35,871 nt of DNA from Ferroglobus sp964463865 (GCA_964463865.1 CAYXDX010000007.1:1-35871); one strand, 5' to 3'; counted from the first letter of the stretch, positions 1 to 8,576 are shown. The notes: generated by a model not told the origin, from the letters alone. Program-made: numbers and translations.

Positions 1-1003
1 CGAAGGCTATGTCGTTAGCTAAGACGTCGAGCATTTCGACCTCCTCTCTGTCGAGCTCTTGACCTGGTTCGAGTTCGGTGAATATAGCACCTTTTACCTC
101 GCCGTTGACGACCATCGGGAATATCGCTTTTTTAACGCCGCACGACGGACAGTAATCGATGATCGGTTTCGCGTCGTCAGATACCTTTCTGACCATCTCG
201 CAATTCTTCGCTCTCGTCCCGCAGACCTTTACGACCTCCTCGTCAGCGAGCCACATTCCTGCGGATGGGAAGCACCTGGACAGCTCTCTTAACACGCTTT
301 CTATGAGAGCATCTCTATCCTTCGCGTGAACGACCATTTTCGCGATGCTGTTCACTATCCTGAGAAGCCCCTCAAGGTTCACGGTTTTCGTCACGTCTCT
401 TGCTGAGAGGACGACGACGTCATCGTCTGGAGGGACTTTAGCTATCGCCTCTATCCAGATCCACCTTCCGTCCTTCCGTCTGAACCTGCACGTTGTTTTT
501 CCGAATCCTTCCTTGATTACCCTCTCGAACACCCTCCTAACGGAGTCGAGGTCGTTCGGGTGAACGTATTCGAAAACGTTTGAACCGACTATTTCGTCCG
601 GGTGGTAGCTAAGAACGGCTTCGGAAGAAGGCGAGATGTAGAGTAGACGACCATCGAAGTCGAGTATAGCAATTATGTCTCGGACGTTGTCGATTATTAA
701 CTTATGAACTTTTTCCCTCTTCACGTTCTCGTTCCAGTCTTCGAGCAGAATCGCCTTGTATTTCTTGCCAGAAACTTCAAGAGTGGTCCAGACGAGTCTG
801 ACGTTCTTCTTTTCGGGAAATTCGATTACGCTTTCCCCACGGCGTTCGTGGGCGCGGTCTGGCAAATTCACGAACTTTATTTTATCTCGAACTTCACCTC
901 CAAGGATTTCTTCTGCCGAAGAGTTCCAGACGAGAACGTTATTATCTGAATCGATTACTATTAAACCGGGTGGTTGTGAGGACCTTTCCTCTTCGGAATT
1001 CAT
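1..1003 (-). CDS. PAS-PAS-GAF sensory protein (3' part outside window)
   Basis: An open frame of 334 codons runs from ATG at 1003 off the left edge, so the output domain (histidine kinase or other) is not visible. The first ~95 residues look like a degenerate PAS domain (LIVIDSDNNVLVWN). Residues ~100-215 form a clear PAS/PAC domain (DIIAILDFDGRLLYISPSSE, then FRRKDGRWIWIE and ARDVT). Residues ~225-334 resemble a GAF domain with several cysteines, including a CPSC motif, which could bind metal or respond to redox. No membrane segment is visible, so this is probably a cytoplasmic sensor. The start is supported by a GGTGGTG Shine-Dalgarno 5 bp upstream. Archaeoglobales carry many PAS-type sensor kinases, so a kinase C-terminus is likely but unproven. 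Confidence 0.85.
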   Translation of the reverse strand, partial: MNSEEERSSQPPGLIVIDSDNNVLVWNSSAEEILGGEVRDKIKFVNLPDRAHERRGESVIEFPEKKNVRLVWTTLEVSGKKYKAILLEDWNENVKREKVHKLIIDNVRDIIAILDFDGRLLYISPSSEAVLSYHPDEIVGSNVFEYVHPNDLDSVRRVFERVIKEGFGKTTCRFRRKDGRWIWIEAIAKVPPDDDVVVLSARDVTKTVNLEGLLRIVNSIAKMVVHAKDRDALIESVLRELSRCFPSAGMWLADEEVVKVCGTRAKNCEMVRKVSDDAKPIIDYCPSCGVKKAIFPMVVNGEVKGAIFTELEPGQELDREEVEMLDVLANDIAF

Positions 1004-1126
1004 ACGACACCACCCGCGGTTAACTATTAATCATTATAATTATTGTAATTTCGAGCTTATAAACCTTCCGTTGCGATGTTTTAGCGCAGCAATATGTGAT
1101 GGAAGTTTCATATAAAAACTTGACGA

Positions 1127-1996
1127 TCAGGTTTCGCTAAAATCTTGTCCGTCTAACTTGCTCGTAACACGCGCGTAAAGGCTCGACCACCAGATAGTCG
1201 ACACGGGCATGACGATTAACCAGCTCGTCAGAGAGCTTAGAACGTATCCGAACACCTTCGCGACCAATCCAAAGGAGCTTAAGGGATAAAAAATCAGATA
1301 CGACGCGGCAAACTGAAGCAGCGAAAAGAGAAGCCAAATTACCGTCGTCTCCGGGAGAGATTTTCTCAAAACCCGGTAACCTCTTTTGAAACCTTCGACG
1401 ACTCCGAGATTGTCGAGCACTATCGCGTAGGGGACGAACGTAAAAACGAAAATCAGTAAAGCTAAGATCGACGAGAAGATAATCAGCCATGACGCGAAAA
1501 GGAAAAACGCCGAGAGAATGGATTCCTTCGAGCTGAAGTCCACGCCTTTTAGGACGAAGTATGCTGGAAGGCTCAGAACGATCACGATCGACGAGAACGC
1601 CAGTCTATACGCAAGAAGGCGTCCGAACCTCGACTTCGCGCACTTTAATGCGGAAAACAGGTTTGCTTCGCAGAGCAGCGAATCGTAGCAGATCTTAATG
1701 CCCGCGGCTCTAAAGAACGTGTCAAGAATTACGAAAAGCAAGTATGAAGCGACTGCCGTCGAAAATACGAGGTCGATGTTCTCGTGAAACTTCAAGATGA
1801 CGTCGGCGAGGTATTCTTTGTCGAAGTCGCCGAGAACGATTCTTTGCGGAAGCTCTGGCGAGACTTTCGCGACCAAAATTACTGCAGCGAGAACGATTAC
1901 GAGGTTTGAGAGAAGTCCAGAAGCGACGAACGGAACGCACGAGATCTTGTGCCTATTCCATGCTTTCGCGCCGTCCTTAACGACTTCGATTATCAC
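1127..1996 (-). CDS. Six-helix integral membrane protein, function unknown
   Basis: This is a 289-residue hydrophobic protein with about six membrane segments, near residues 25-46, 72-92, 128-148, 160-185, 213-235 and 238-268. The amphipathic N-terminus (IIEVVKDGAKAWNRHK) and helix layout resemble the archaeal membrane family in which helices pack around a GFKRGYRVLRKSLPET-like cytoplasmic loop (DUF7847-like). That assignment rests on overall pattern only. The start is a GTG with a TATA-like stretch (about 2014-2026 on the minus strand) ~26 bp upstream, which suggests a leaderless transcript. It lies 123 bp upstream of the sensor gene on the same strand. No catalytic motif is visible. Confidence 0.75.
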   Translation of the reverse strand: MIIEVVKDGAKAWNRHKISCVPFVASGLLSNLVIVLAAVILVAKVSPELPQRIVLGDFDKEYLADVILKFHENIDLVFSTAVASYLLFVILDTFFRAAGIKICYDSLLCEANLFSALKCAKSRFGRLLAYRLAFSSIVIVLSLPAYFVLKGVDFSSKESILSAFFLFASWLIIFSSILALLIFVFTFVPYAIVLDNLGVVEGFKRGYRVLRKSLPETTVIWLLFSLLQFAASYLIFYPLSSFGLVAKVFGYVLSSLTSWLIVMPVSTIWWSSLYARVTSKLDGQDFSET

Positions 1997-2112
1997 AATT
2001 TACGGACGTTATGGCTGTAAATAAAAAACTTTTCTGAAACACTTGTTTTGAAGTTGGAATCGTCGCGATCGCTACGGAAAAAATTTATCTTATGGAAGGC
2101 GTAGAGTCGTAA

Positions 2113-2172
2113 TAGCCGATGATGATCCCTCCCCTACCTGAGCCGTGATGAGTTTGCCGATTTCTGAGGTGC
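2113..2172 (+). ncRNA. C/D-box sRNA (2'-O-methylation guide)
   Basis: A complete C/D architecture is present: box C ATGATGA (2119-2125), a 12-nt guide (2126-2137), box D' CTGA (2138-2141), 3 nt, box C' GTGATGA (2145-2151), a 12-nt guide (2152-2163) and box D CTGA (2164-2167). The two 12-nt guides and the short D'-C' spacer are typical of archaeal sRNAs bound by L7Ae, Nop5 and fibrillarin. A TATA-like AAAATTTATC (about 2082-2091) would place transcription start near 2115. By the N+5 rule the guides direct methylation within targets complementary to TCCCTCCCCTAC and GTTTGCCGATTT. Target identity is not determined here. The ends are approximate. It is antisense to the 3' end of the small Cys-protein gene. 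Confidence 0.85.
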
Positions 2173-2316
2173 GAAGTATCCGCACGACTTGAACCTTATC
2201 TTACCTTCTCTGAAGTCTTCTCTCCATTTAGGAAAGACCTTCGCGATCTTGCTCTCGAACCACACGCAGCTGAACGCGTCGCTTTTCTTGTAGTGAGCAC
2301 AGTTCACGCAACCCAT
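2134..2316 (-). CDS. Small cysteine-containing protein, unknown function
   Basis: This 60-residue protein starts MGCVNCAHYKK and has a CxxC pair at residues 3 and 6, a third Cys near residue 17 (SCVW) and a fourth in KSCGYF. The four-Cys pattern suggests a small metal- or Fe-S-binding protein. An upstream TTG at 2337 would extend it by seven residues. The TATA box TTTAAATA (minus strand, about 2338-2345) lies ~26 bp before the ATG at 2316, so leaderless initiation at this ATG is preferred. The last ~11 codons overlap the opposite-strand C/D-box sRNA, so the true C-terminal sequence is constrained by both. I do not recognise a named family. Confidence 0.6.
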   Translation of the reverse strand: MGCVNCAHYKKSDAFSCVWFESKIAKVFPKWREDFREGKIRFKSCGYFAPQKSANSSRLR

Positions 2317-2393
2317 GAAGTCAAATAATCTTGACAATATTTAAAATTTTCTGGAGAAAGCAAATAAATATGTCGTTCTGTTTATATCGCGTT

Positions 2394-3428
2394 ATGGAGG
2401 TGTTTACACTCGACGTGTGCTCGAGAACTCAGGACTTCATGCTCTACAATTCGAAGGAGAACCCGAGAAACTATCCGAGAGCTATTCTTCCCTCGCCTAC
2501 GGTTATCGTCGGTAGAAGAATCAGGGAATTAGCTAACGCTGGAAAAAACATTCTTCTCAAGGGTTACACGATGGGCGGTGGGGAGTGCGTAAGTGCGATA
2601 AAGGAGGCCGTGAAAAAGGTTAAAGTCTTCGCTTTCGAAAAACCAGCTCTGACGATAAACGACGACATCGAGAAAGTCAGGAGACTCGGAATAGAAATAG
2701 TCGACGAAGACGTTGCTGCTGAGGTCGTGGTGATGAAGGACGTTTTCCTTGAAGATTTCGAGAAGTTTCTCGGGCTTTTTGGCGTCGAAATTCCGGAGTT
2801 AATTGCTGTAGCTGTCCAGGATCACGGCTTCTCCCCCAAAGTCAGCAACAGAATTTTCAGGTTTACGAAGATCAGGGAGATGCTCGAAAAGGACTGCAGC
2901 GTTTTTTCCCTCATTTTCGGAGAAAAGAACGTTCCTGAGGAGTTCAACAGAATGAAGAGCGTGATTGAATCCGTCAAAGATTACGCGGAATCGGTCGGAA
3001 GGGACGTTAGAGTCTTCGTAGCCGACACGTCTTTCGCGGCAATATCCGGGTGCTACTTAGCTGTAAAAGAGTTTCCAGCTCTGCTGATAAACTTCGGTAA
3101 CAGCCACACGGTCGGTGCGGTCGTTAACAGAGAGGGCGAAATTTTGAGCTTATTCGAGCACCACACGAGCGTCGTGGCCAAGATGGACTTTCACGAGTTC
3201 GTCAAGAAGTTTTTGAGGGGCGAGATCACGAACGAAGACGTCGTTCGACAGGGAGGTCACGGAGCTCTGGTGAAGGAGGTGGCAGAGGTCAGAGAGATAC
3301 TCGCCACCGGGCCGAACGCTAAGCTGTTCGGATTCAGAGAGGTTGCGCCGCTCGGCGACGTCATGACGGTCGGCAACGCCGGACTCGTAAAGATGCTCGA
3401 AGAAAATGATGAGCTGGCAGGAGTTTGA
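2394..3428 (+). CDS. DUF1786 family protein
   Basis: This 344-residue protein resembles the archaeal DUF1786 (COG4012) family, whose members start with an actin/ASKHA-like first strand (here FTLDVCSRTQD) and contain a glycine-rich stretch (FGNSHTVGAVV, ~residue 240) typical of a nucleotide-binding fold. The biochemical function of the family is not established. In-frame ATGs exist further upstream, but the TATA-like AAATAAATA at 2362-2370 sits ~26 bp before ATG 2394, and only this start puts the conserved first strand at the N-terminus. It overlaps the next gene by 23 bp, indicating translational coupling with the nuclease. Confidence 0.75.
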   Translation: MEVFTLDVCSRTQDFMLYNSKENPRNYPRAILPSPTVIVGRRIRELANAGKNILLKGYTMGGGECVSAIKEAVKKVKVFAFEKPALTINDDIEKVRRLGIEIVDEDVAAEVVVMKDVFLEDFEKFLGLFGVEIPELIAVAVQDHGFSPKVSNRIFRFTKIREMLEKDCSVFSLIFGEKNVPEEFNRMKSVIESVKDYAESVGRDVRVFVADTSFAAISGCYLAVKEFPALLINFGNSHTVGAVVNREGEILSLFEHHTSVVAKMDFHEFVKKFLRGEITNEDVVRQGGHGALVKEVAEVREILATGPNAKLFGFREVAPLGDVMTVGNAGLVKMLEENDELAGV

Positions 3429-3798
3429 GGAGGAAATACTCAGAATTTTTGAGACTCACGGATTCAAAACCAAGAGAAGGTTCGTCTTTAAAGACGAGGA
3501 AGGTAAAAGCGAGGTCGACATAGTCGCGGAGAGGTTTGGCATCACGGTAGGCGTGGACGCGAAGAGATACACCGAGAGGTGGTATAGACTTTCAGCTCTG
3601 AAAAAAGAGGCGGAGAAGCATGCTAAAAGGTGTAAACGGCTCGAGAGAGTCCTTGGAAAGAGAGTAATTCCGGTCATAGTTCCGCTGATAGACGATCAAA
3701 TTTACTTCCACCACTCGCTGATAGTCCCGTATCCTTCGCTGAACGACTTTTTGACGAACATTCACTACTACCTGATCGAGTTCGGTTTCGACGTCTGA
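3406..3798 (+). CDS. PD-(D/E)XK superfamily nuclease, Mrr-like
   Basis: This 130-residue single-domain protein carries a restriction-endonuclease-like core. An N-terminal helix with an acidic residue (FEEEILRIFE) is followed by KSEVDIVAE (metal-binding Asp ~residue 38) and VGVDAKRY (the xAK strand with catalytic Lys ~53). This order and spacing match Mrr/Holliday-junction-resolvase-type nucleases that act on DNA. ATG 3406 and ATG 3409 are equivalent starts. The gene overlaps the 3' end of the DUF1786 gene by 23 bp, so the two are probably co-expressed. The product is shorter than full Mrr proteins and lacks their N-terminal winged helix, so DNA recognition would need a partner or be nonspecific. 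Confidence 0.7.
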   Translation: MMSWQEFEEEILRIFETHGFKTKRRFVFKDEEGKSEVDIVAERFGITVGVDAKRYTERWYRLSALKKEAEKHAKRCKRLERVLGKRVIPVIVPLIDDQIYFHHSLIVPYPSLNDFLTNIHYYLIEFGFDV

Positions 3799-3831
3799 AA
3801 AAGTTAAAAATTAATTCGAATAAATACGCTC

Positions 3832-5208
3832 ATGCTTCGCGACCTCGTCGAAGAGCTGAAAAGGATAGTCGGGGACAAGAACGTTATCAGCGACGTGGAA
3901 AGTTACCTTTACGACGAAACGCCCAAGGCCGTAAGGCCAAAAGCTTCCGAGGACGTTATCGTCGTAAAACCCGGAAGCGCGGAAGAAGTCGCGGAGATTC
4001 TGAGGCTTGCCAACGAAAAGAAGGTGGCTGTCGTCGTTCGAGGAGGTGGAACCGGTTTAAGCGGCGGAGCCATCCCTCTGAAACCGGGCATCGTGATATC
4101 GATGGAAAGGATGAACAGGATTGTCGAGATAGACACGGAAAATCTCGTAGCGGTGTGCGAAGCGGGAGTAACGCTGAGAGAGTTGCTTGAAGCGGTAGAG
4201 AGAGTTCCCGGCCTTTCTTTCCCGCCTCACCCGGGACACGAAGGAGCTCAAATCGGTGGCCTCGTCGCAAACAACGCTGGAGGGGCGAGAGCCGTCAAAT
4301 ACGGGGTTATGAGGAACTACGTTCTCGGACTCGAAGTCGTTCTTCCGAGCGGAGAGGTCGTTCAGCTTGGAGGCAAGGTCGTCAAAAACGTGACCGGTTA
4401 CGACATCATGCACCTGATGATCGGAAGCGAAGGAACGCTCGGGGTGATTACGAAGGTCGTTCTGAGACTCATACCTGAGCCGGGTGCAACTTACACGCTC
4501 GTGATACCGTTCGAGAGCACGAAGAGTGCGATAAAAACGGTTCCGGAAATTCTGAGAAGCGGTATAGTTCCGCTCGCGATCGAATACATGGACTCAGAAG
4601 CGATAGAGTCTGGAGAGCTTGTTACCGGAAAAAGGTGGCCATACAGAGGGGGAGAAGCTCATTTAATGATCATAATCGACGGAAAGGACGAGGACGAACT
4701 TATAAAGACGTCTGAGAGGATAGAAGAGATCGCGAGGAGAAACGGAGCGATAGACGTTTTCGTCGGGATGGGGAGGAAGGAGCAGAGAGACCTCCTTGAG
4801 ATCAGGAGCATGATATACGAGGGTTTGAAGGACGAAACGATAGACCTCCTTGATGTGTCGGTTCCGATAGCGAGCATACCGGAGTTCGTAACGGAGTGTA
4901 AAAAGTTCGCCAAGAAAGTCGGGCTCAAAGTCTTGCATTACGGCCACGCGGGAGACGGAAACGTGCACCAGCAGATCCTCAAGCCCGACGGCGAGTGGAG
5001 AGAAAAATACTTGCGCTTCAAGAACTTCGCGTTCGAACTCGCTGAAGAACTCGGCGGATTCATAACTGCGGAGCACGGTGTGGGGTTCGTGAAGAAAGAA
5101 GACATGGTAAGGACGTTGCCGAAGGAAATTGTCGAACTGATGAAAAAGATAAAGAAGATTTTCGATCCGAACAACGTGCTAAACCCGGGAAAGGTCGTAG
5201 ACGTCTGA
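3832..5208 (+). CDS. FAD-linked oxidase, D-lactate dehydrogenase / glycolate oxidase GlcD type
   Basis: This 458-residue flavoprotein of the vanillyl-alcohol-oxidase/PCMH superfamily oxidises a 2-hydroxy acid to a 2-oxo acid. The FAD domain (~35-215) shows VVVRGGGTGLSGGA, GGLVANNAGG and IGSEGTLGVIT. The C-terminal domain (~220-456) shows HYGHAGDGNVH and EHGVGFVKK, which supply substrate and flavin contacts. A. fulgidus uses a related D-lactate dehydrogenase for growth on lactate, so that role is plausible, but D-2-hydroxyglutarate or glycolate are alternatives. No Fe-S partner subunit is adjacent. A TATA-like GTTAAAAATTA (~3803-3813) fits a leaderless ATG at 3832. Length is normal for the family. 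Confidence 0.88.
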   Translation: MLRDLVEELKRIVGDKNVISDVESYLYDETPKAVRPKASEDVIVVKPGSAEEVAEILRLANEKKVAVVVRGGGTGLSGGAIPLKPGIVISMERMNRIVEIDTENLVAVCEAGVTLRELLEAVERVPGLSFPPHPGHEGAQIGGLVANNAGGARAVKYGVMRNYVLGLEVVLPSGEVVQLGGKVVKNVTGYDIMHLMIGSEGTLGVITKVVLRLIPEPGATYTLVIPFESTKSAIKTVPEILRSGIVPLAIEYMDSEAIESGELVTGKRWPYRGGEAHLMIIIDGKDEDELIKTSERIEEIARRNGAIDVFVGMGRKEQRDLLEIRSMIYEGLKDETIDLLDVSVPIASIPEFVTECKKFAKKVGLKVLHYGHAGDGNVHQQILKPDGEWREKYLRFKNFAFELAEELGGFITAEHGVGFVKKEDMVRTLPKEIVELMKKIKKIFDPNNVLNPGKVVDV

Positions 5209-5282
5209 CGTTCAGGTGATTGTGCAACAGGATCCGATAAAGTCCAGCAATCGTTTTATATTCCTTGGTTAAAATTAAAAGT

Positions 5283-5513
5283 ATGGTAATTGGCGTTACG
5301 ATGGTGAACGTGTCTCCGGGAAGTGAGAAGAGTGTTTACATGAAAATAAAGGAAATGAAGAACGTCAGAGACGTTTACCACGTTTTCGGAGAGTTCGACT
5401 TCGTCGTCATAATAGAAGCGCCGAGTCTCACGGAACTCAACAGAACTGTGGACTCGATCAGGTCGATAGAAGGCGTAACGAAGACGCAGACCGTTGTAGG
5501 AGCAGAAATATGA
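5283..5513 (+). CDS. Stand-alone Lrp/AsnC ligand-binding (RAM) domain protein
   Basis: A 76-residue protein consists of only the RAM domain of Lrp/AsnC regulators: VIGVTMVNV first strand, helix SEKSVYMKIKEM, then YHVFGEFDFVVIIEA and the closing TKTQTVVGAEI. There is no helix-turn-helix. Such single-domain proteins form dimers or octamers and bind amino acids, and they may modulate full-length Lrp proteins. An upstream TTG is possible, but the TATA element TTTATAT (about 5253-5259) lies ~26 bp before ATG 5283, so that ATG is chosen. The gene overlaps topoisomerase VI subunit B by 4 bp (ATGA), so it is probably the first gene of the top6BA operon. Confidence 0.85.
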   Translation: MVIGVTMVNVSPGSEKSVYMKIKEMKNVRDVYHVFGEFDFVVIIEAPSLTELNRTVDSIRSIEGVTKTQTVVGAEI

Positions 5514-7294
5514 GCCAGCAGAAGGAAATTAGCGTTGCGGAATTCTTCGAAAAAAACAAACACATTCTCGGTTACTCCAACCCGGCTAAAGCTCTGATAA
5601 CGTGCGTTAGAGAGGCTGTGGACAACAGCCTCGACGCGTGCGAAGAAGCGGGCATTCTACCGGACATTCTCGTGAAAATATTTAAGGTCGGCAAGAATTT
5701 CAGGATTACCGTCGAGGACAACGGCCCGGGGATAGAGAAGGAGGAAATTCCCAGGGTTTTCGGGAAACTCTTATATGGATCGAGGTTTCACGCGATAAAG
5801 CAAAGCAGAGGTCAGCAGGGGATCGGGATATCGTCGGCCGTTCTGTACGCTCAGATAACGACGGGGAAGCCGGCGGTGATAACTTCGAGGGTTAAAGGGG
5901 GGAAAGCATACAGAGTGGAGCTTTTCATAGACACCAAAAGAAACGAGCCGGAAGTCGTGGCAGAGGAGGAAGTGGACTGGTACGTTCCGCACGGAACCAA
6001 GATAGAGCTCGAAATAGTTGGAAGTTACGTTAAGGAAAAGAGACAGAGCGTATACGAATACCTCAGGCAGACGTCGATAGTCAATCCGCACGCGAAGATA
6101 ACGTTCATCGAGCCTGACGGAACAATACACGAGTTCAGAAGAATAACATCGGACATTCCAACACCTCCGAAAGAGATCAAACCCCACCCTCACGGAATCG
6201 AACTCGGAACGCTGATAAACATGCTGAAAACGTCCAAATGGAGAGACCTGAAAACGTTCTTGAAAAAGGAGTTCGTCAGAGTCGGAGACAAGATAGCTGA
6301 GGAGGTAATTTTAAAAGCGGGGCTCGATGCGAATCTTAATCCAAAGAGTATAGACAGAGAACAGGCGGAAAAGCTTCTTGAAGCGTTCAGGGTAACGAAC
6401 TTTCTGCCTCCTCCCACGGACTGTCTCTCTCCTATAGGGGAGGATCTTATAAAGAGGAGCTTAATGGAAGAATATAAACCCGAGTTCGTTTTTGCGACGA
6501 CGAGAAAGCCGAAAGTTTACTCTGGACATCCATTCCTTGTGGAAGTAGGGCTTGCCTACGGAGGAGAGATAAGAGAAGAGAAGGTCAGAGTTCTCAGGTT
6601 CGCGAACAAGATACCGCTCCTTTATCAGCAGGGCGGTTGCGCTTTAACGAAGGCGGTAGAACTCGTCAACTGGAAGAACTACGGAATAGCACAGAACAAA
6701 GGGGAATTACCACAAGCTCCGATGGTCGTCCTCGTTCACCTCGCGTCCACGAACGTTCCCTACGTTTCCGAGTCTAAAGAAGCAGTCGCACCGATACCGG
6801 AGATAGTGGACGAGGTTAGGTTGGCTCTGCAAGAAGCCGGAAGGAAGCTGAAGGAATACCTCGAAAGGAGGAAGAGGATCGAAAAGAAGAAAAAGAAGGA
6901 GAGCGAACTTTTCAAGATAATTCCGCTTCTCGCGAAGAAGGTCAGCGAAGTCCTCGAGAGGGACGTGCCAGATTACGAGAAGGTGATAGCGAGGATCATG
7001 GGCAGCGTTTACGTTTCAAGGTGCGTTTCCGAATCTAACGGAAAAGGGGTGGCGATTCTAAGAGTCGCAAACTTCTCTAAGAGCTCTAAGAAGTTTAAGG
7101 TCTACGAGATGTGCAACGGGGAGCTTTTCGCCGAAAAGGTCGTGGGGAATTCGGCGGTATTCGAGTTCGAACTCAAACCGGGTGAGGAGAAAGAGGTCAG
7201 CTACGAGTTCGTCGGAAGGATCATAAACAAGAGGCCGCTCGTTGAAGGTTTGAACGAAGACGAAATCGTCGGAGGAGAGGTGGTATCGCTTTGA
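5510..7294 (+). CDS. top6B: DNA topoisomerase VI subunit B
   Basis: The 594-residue ATPase subunit of type IIB topoisomerase relaxes and decatenates DNA with the A subunit. The N-terminal GHKL ATPase is clear: the N-box AVDNSLDAC (ATP/Mg-binding Glu/Asn region ~35-43), DNGPGI (~68-73) and the lid glycine motif GQQGIGIS (~103-110). The central H2TH and transducer domains follow, with the conserved switch lysine region expected around SESKEAVAPIPE (~420). A lysine/glutamate-rich linker (ERRKRIEKKKKKES, ~455-470) precedes the C-terminal Ig-like domain. Length is normal for euryarchaeal Top6B. It starts inside the stop of the RAM-domain gene and overlaps top6A by 4 bp, so the three genes look like one transcription unit. 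Confidence 0.97.
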   Translation: MSQQKEISVAEFFEKNKHILGYSNPAKALITCVREAVDNSLDACEEAGILPDILVKIFKVGKNFRITVEDNGPGIEKEEIPRVFGKLLYGSRFHAIKQSRGQQGIGISSAVLYAQITTGKPAVITSRVKGGKAYRVELFIDTKRNEPEVVAEEEVDWYVPHGTKIELEIVGSYVKEKRQSVYEYLRQTSIVNPHAKITFIEPDGTIHEFRRITSDIPTPPKEIKPHPHGIELGTLINMLKTSKWRDLKTFLKKEFVRVGDKIAEEVILKAGLDANLNPKSIDREQAEKLLEAFRVTNFLPPPTDCLSPIGEDLIKRSLMEEYKPEFVFATTRKPKVYSGHPFLVEVGLAYGGEIREEKVRVLRFANKIPLLYQQGGCALTKAVELVNWKNYGIAQNKGELPQAPMVVLVHLASTNVPYVSESKEAVAPIPEIVDEVRLALQEAGRKLKEYLERRKRIEKKKKKESELFKIIPLLAKKVSEVLERDVPDYEKVIARIMGSVYVSRCVSESNGKGVAILRVANFSKSSKKFKVYEMCNGELFAEKVVGNSAVFEFELKPGEEKEVSYEFVGRIINKRPLVEGLNEDEIVGGEVVSL

Positions 7295-8373
7295 AGGAAT
7301 ACGAGAGGAACGCGTTAAACAACCTCCTGAAGATCCTCGAAACAATATACGACCGAATGGCCAAAGGGGAAATACCCGAGATCGATATCGCGACGAGGAC
7401 GAAATACAACATAGAGTTCGACGAAAGAAGCGAAGTTTGGGTTTACGGCGACAGAACTTCTACGAGAAGTGCGAAAACAGTTAGAGGAGCTTACATGCTG
7501 TTGAGGATGGCTTACGTCATAGGCTTCCTCAAAGAGCAGCTGAAAGCCAACAAGTCGTCCACGCTGAGAGAACTCTACTACATATCCGAAAACTGGGGGC
7601 TCGCGAAGTTCGACGAGCAAGCAGAGAGCGACAGGCTGATAGAAGACCTTGAGATACTGACGTCGTTCCAGAGAGAACACTTTCACATAAGACCTGAAGA
7701 AGACGGCGCGACCGTCATAGGGCCGTTAAGAATAAGGGAGGAAACGAGGAGAGGGGTAAGAGAGATACACTGCCAGGACGACGTCGGAGAGGGCGGATAC
7801 CAGATACCAGTGAACGTCGACAACATCGAGTTCGTCGATCACGACGCGAAGTTCGTCATAGCCGTGGAAACCGGAGGTATGAGAGACAGGCTCGTCGAAA
7901 ACGGATTCGACGAGAAGTTCGACGCGATAATCGTCCACTTAAAAGGGCAACCGGCGAGAAGCACGAGGAGGTTGCTCAAGAGGTTGAACACCGAGCTTAA
8001 CCTTCCGGTAGTTGTTTTTACCGACGGAGATCCGTGGAGCTACAGAATCTACGCGAGCGTTGCCTACGGAAGCATAAAGGCTGCGCACCTGAGCGAATAC
8101 CTCGCTACGCCATCTGCGAAGTTCGTCGGGATTAGGCCGTCCGACATCGTCAAATACGACCTTCCGTCGGATAAGCTTACGGACAAGGACATCCAGGCTC
8201 TGAGGTCTATACTTACGGATCCGAGGTTTGACACGGAGTTCTGGAGGAGAGAGATAAACCTCCAGCTCGAACTCGGTAAAAAATCGGAACAGCAGGCCCT
8301 CGCCAAGTACGGACTCGACTACGTTACGGACGTTTACCTGCCGGAAAGACTGACGGAACTCGGGGTCCTCTGA
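7291..8373 (+). CDS. top6A: DNA topoisomerase VI subunit A
   Basis: The 360-residue Spo11-like catalytic subunit cleaves both DNA strands through a 5'-phosphotyrosyl bond. The winged-helix CAP domain carries RELYYIS, where Tyr97 is the expected catalytic tyrosine. The Toprim domain supplies AVETGG (Glu193) and FTDGDPW (Asp245, Asp247), which bind Mg. The start is a TTG that overlaps the top6B stop (TTGA), the usual coupled arrangement. Preceding in-frame alternatives would lie deep inside top6B. Length and motif spacing are normal, so the gene is intact. Confidence 0.97.
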   Translation: MKEYERNALNNLLKILETIYDRMAKGEIPEIDIATRTKYNIEFDERSEVWVYGDRTSTRSAKTVRGAYMLLRMAYVIGFLKEQLKANKSSTLRELYYISENWGLAKFDEQAESDRLIEDLEILTSFQREHFHIRPEEDGATVIGPLRIREETRRGVREIHCQDDVGEGGYQIPVNVDNIEFVDHDAKFVIAVETGGMRDRLVENGFDEKFDAIIVHLKGQPARSTRRLLKRLNTELNLPVVVFTDGDPWSYRIYASVAYGSIKAAHLSEYLATPSAKFVGIRPSDIVKYDLPSDKLTDKDIQALRSILTDPRFDTEFWRREINLQLELGKKSEQQALAKYGLDYVTDVYLPERLTELGVL

Positions 8374-8411
8374 CGTTAAAAATTTTAAACTCCGCAAATG
8401 TTGTTGAAGCG

Positions 8412-8576
8412 ATGCACGTCGACGACAATTGCGTGGGCTGTGCGTTTTGCATGCTCGTCTGTAAAATCGACGCGGTAGAGGTCTTCGGCAGAGCCAAAAT
8501 AGTAGAGGATAGGTGCGTCAAGTGTTTAAAATGCGTGAGCTACTGTCCCGTTAGCGCTATAAGGGTGGACGCATGA
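8412..8576 (+). CDS. Small 2[4Fe-4S] ferredoxin
   Basis: The 54-residue protein has two classical four-cysteine cluster motifs: CVGCAFCMLVC near the N-terminus and CVKCLKCVSYCP near the C-terminus. Each cluster has the CxxCxxCxxxC pattern. It is a low-potential electron carrier in the cytoplasm. The TATA-like AAATTTTAAA at ~8383-8392 lies ~25 bp before ATG 8412, suggesting a leaderless transcript. The stop overlaps the ATG of the next flavoprotein (ATGA), so the ferredoxin is probably its dedicated electron donor or acceptor. Confidence 0.9.
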   Translation: MHVDDNCVGCAFCMLVCKIDAVEVFGRAKIVEDRCVKCLKCVSYCPVSAIRVDA

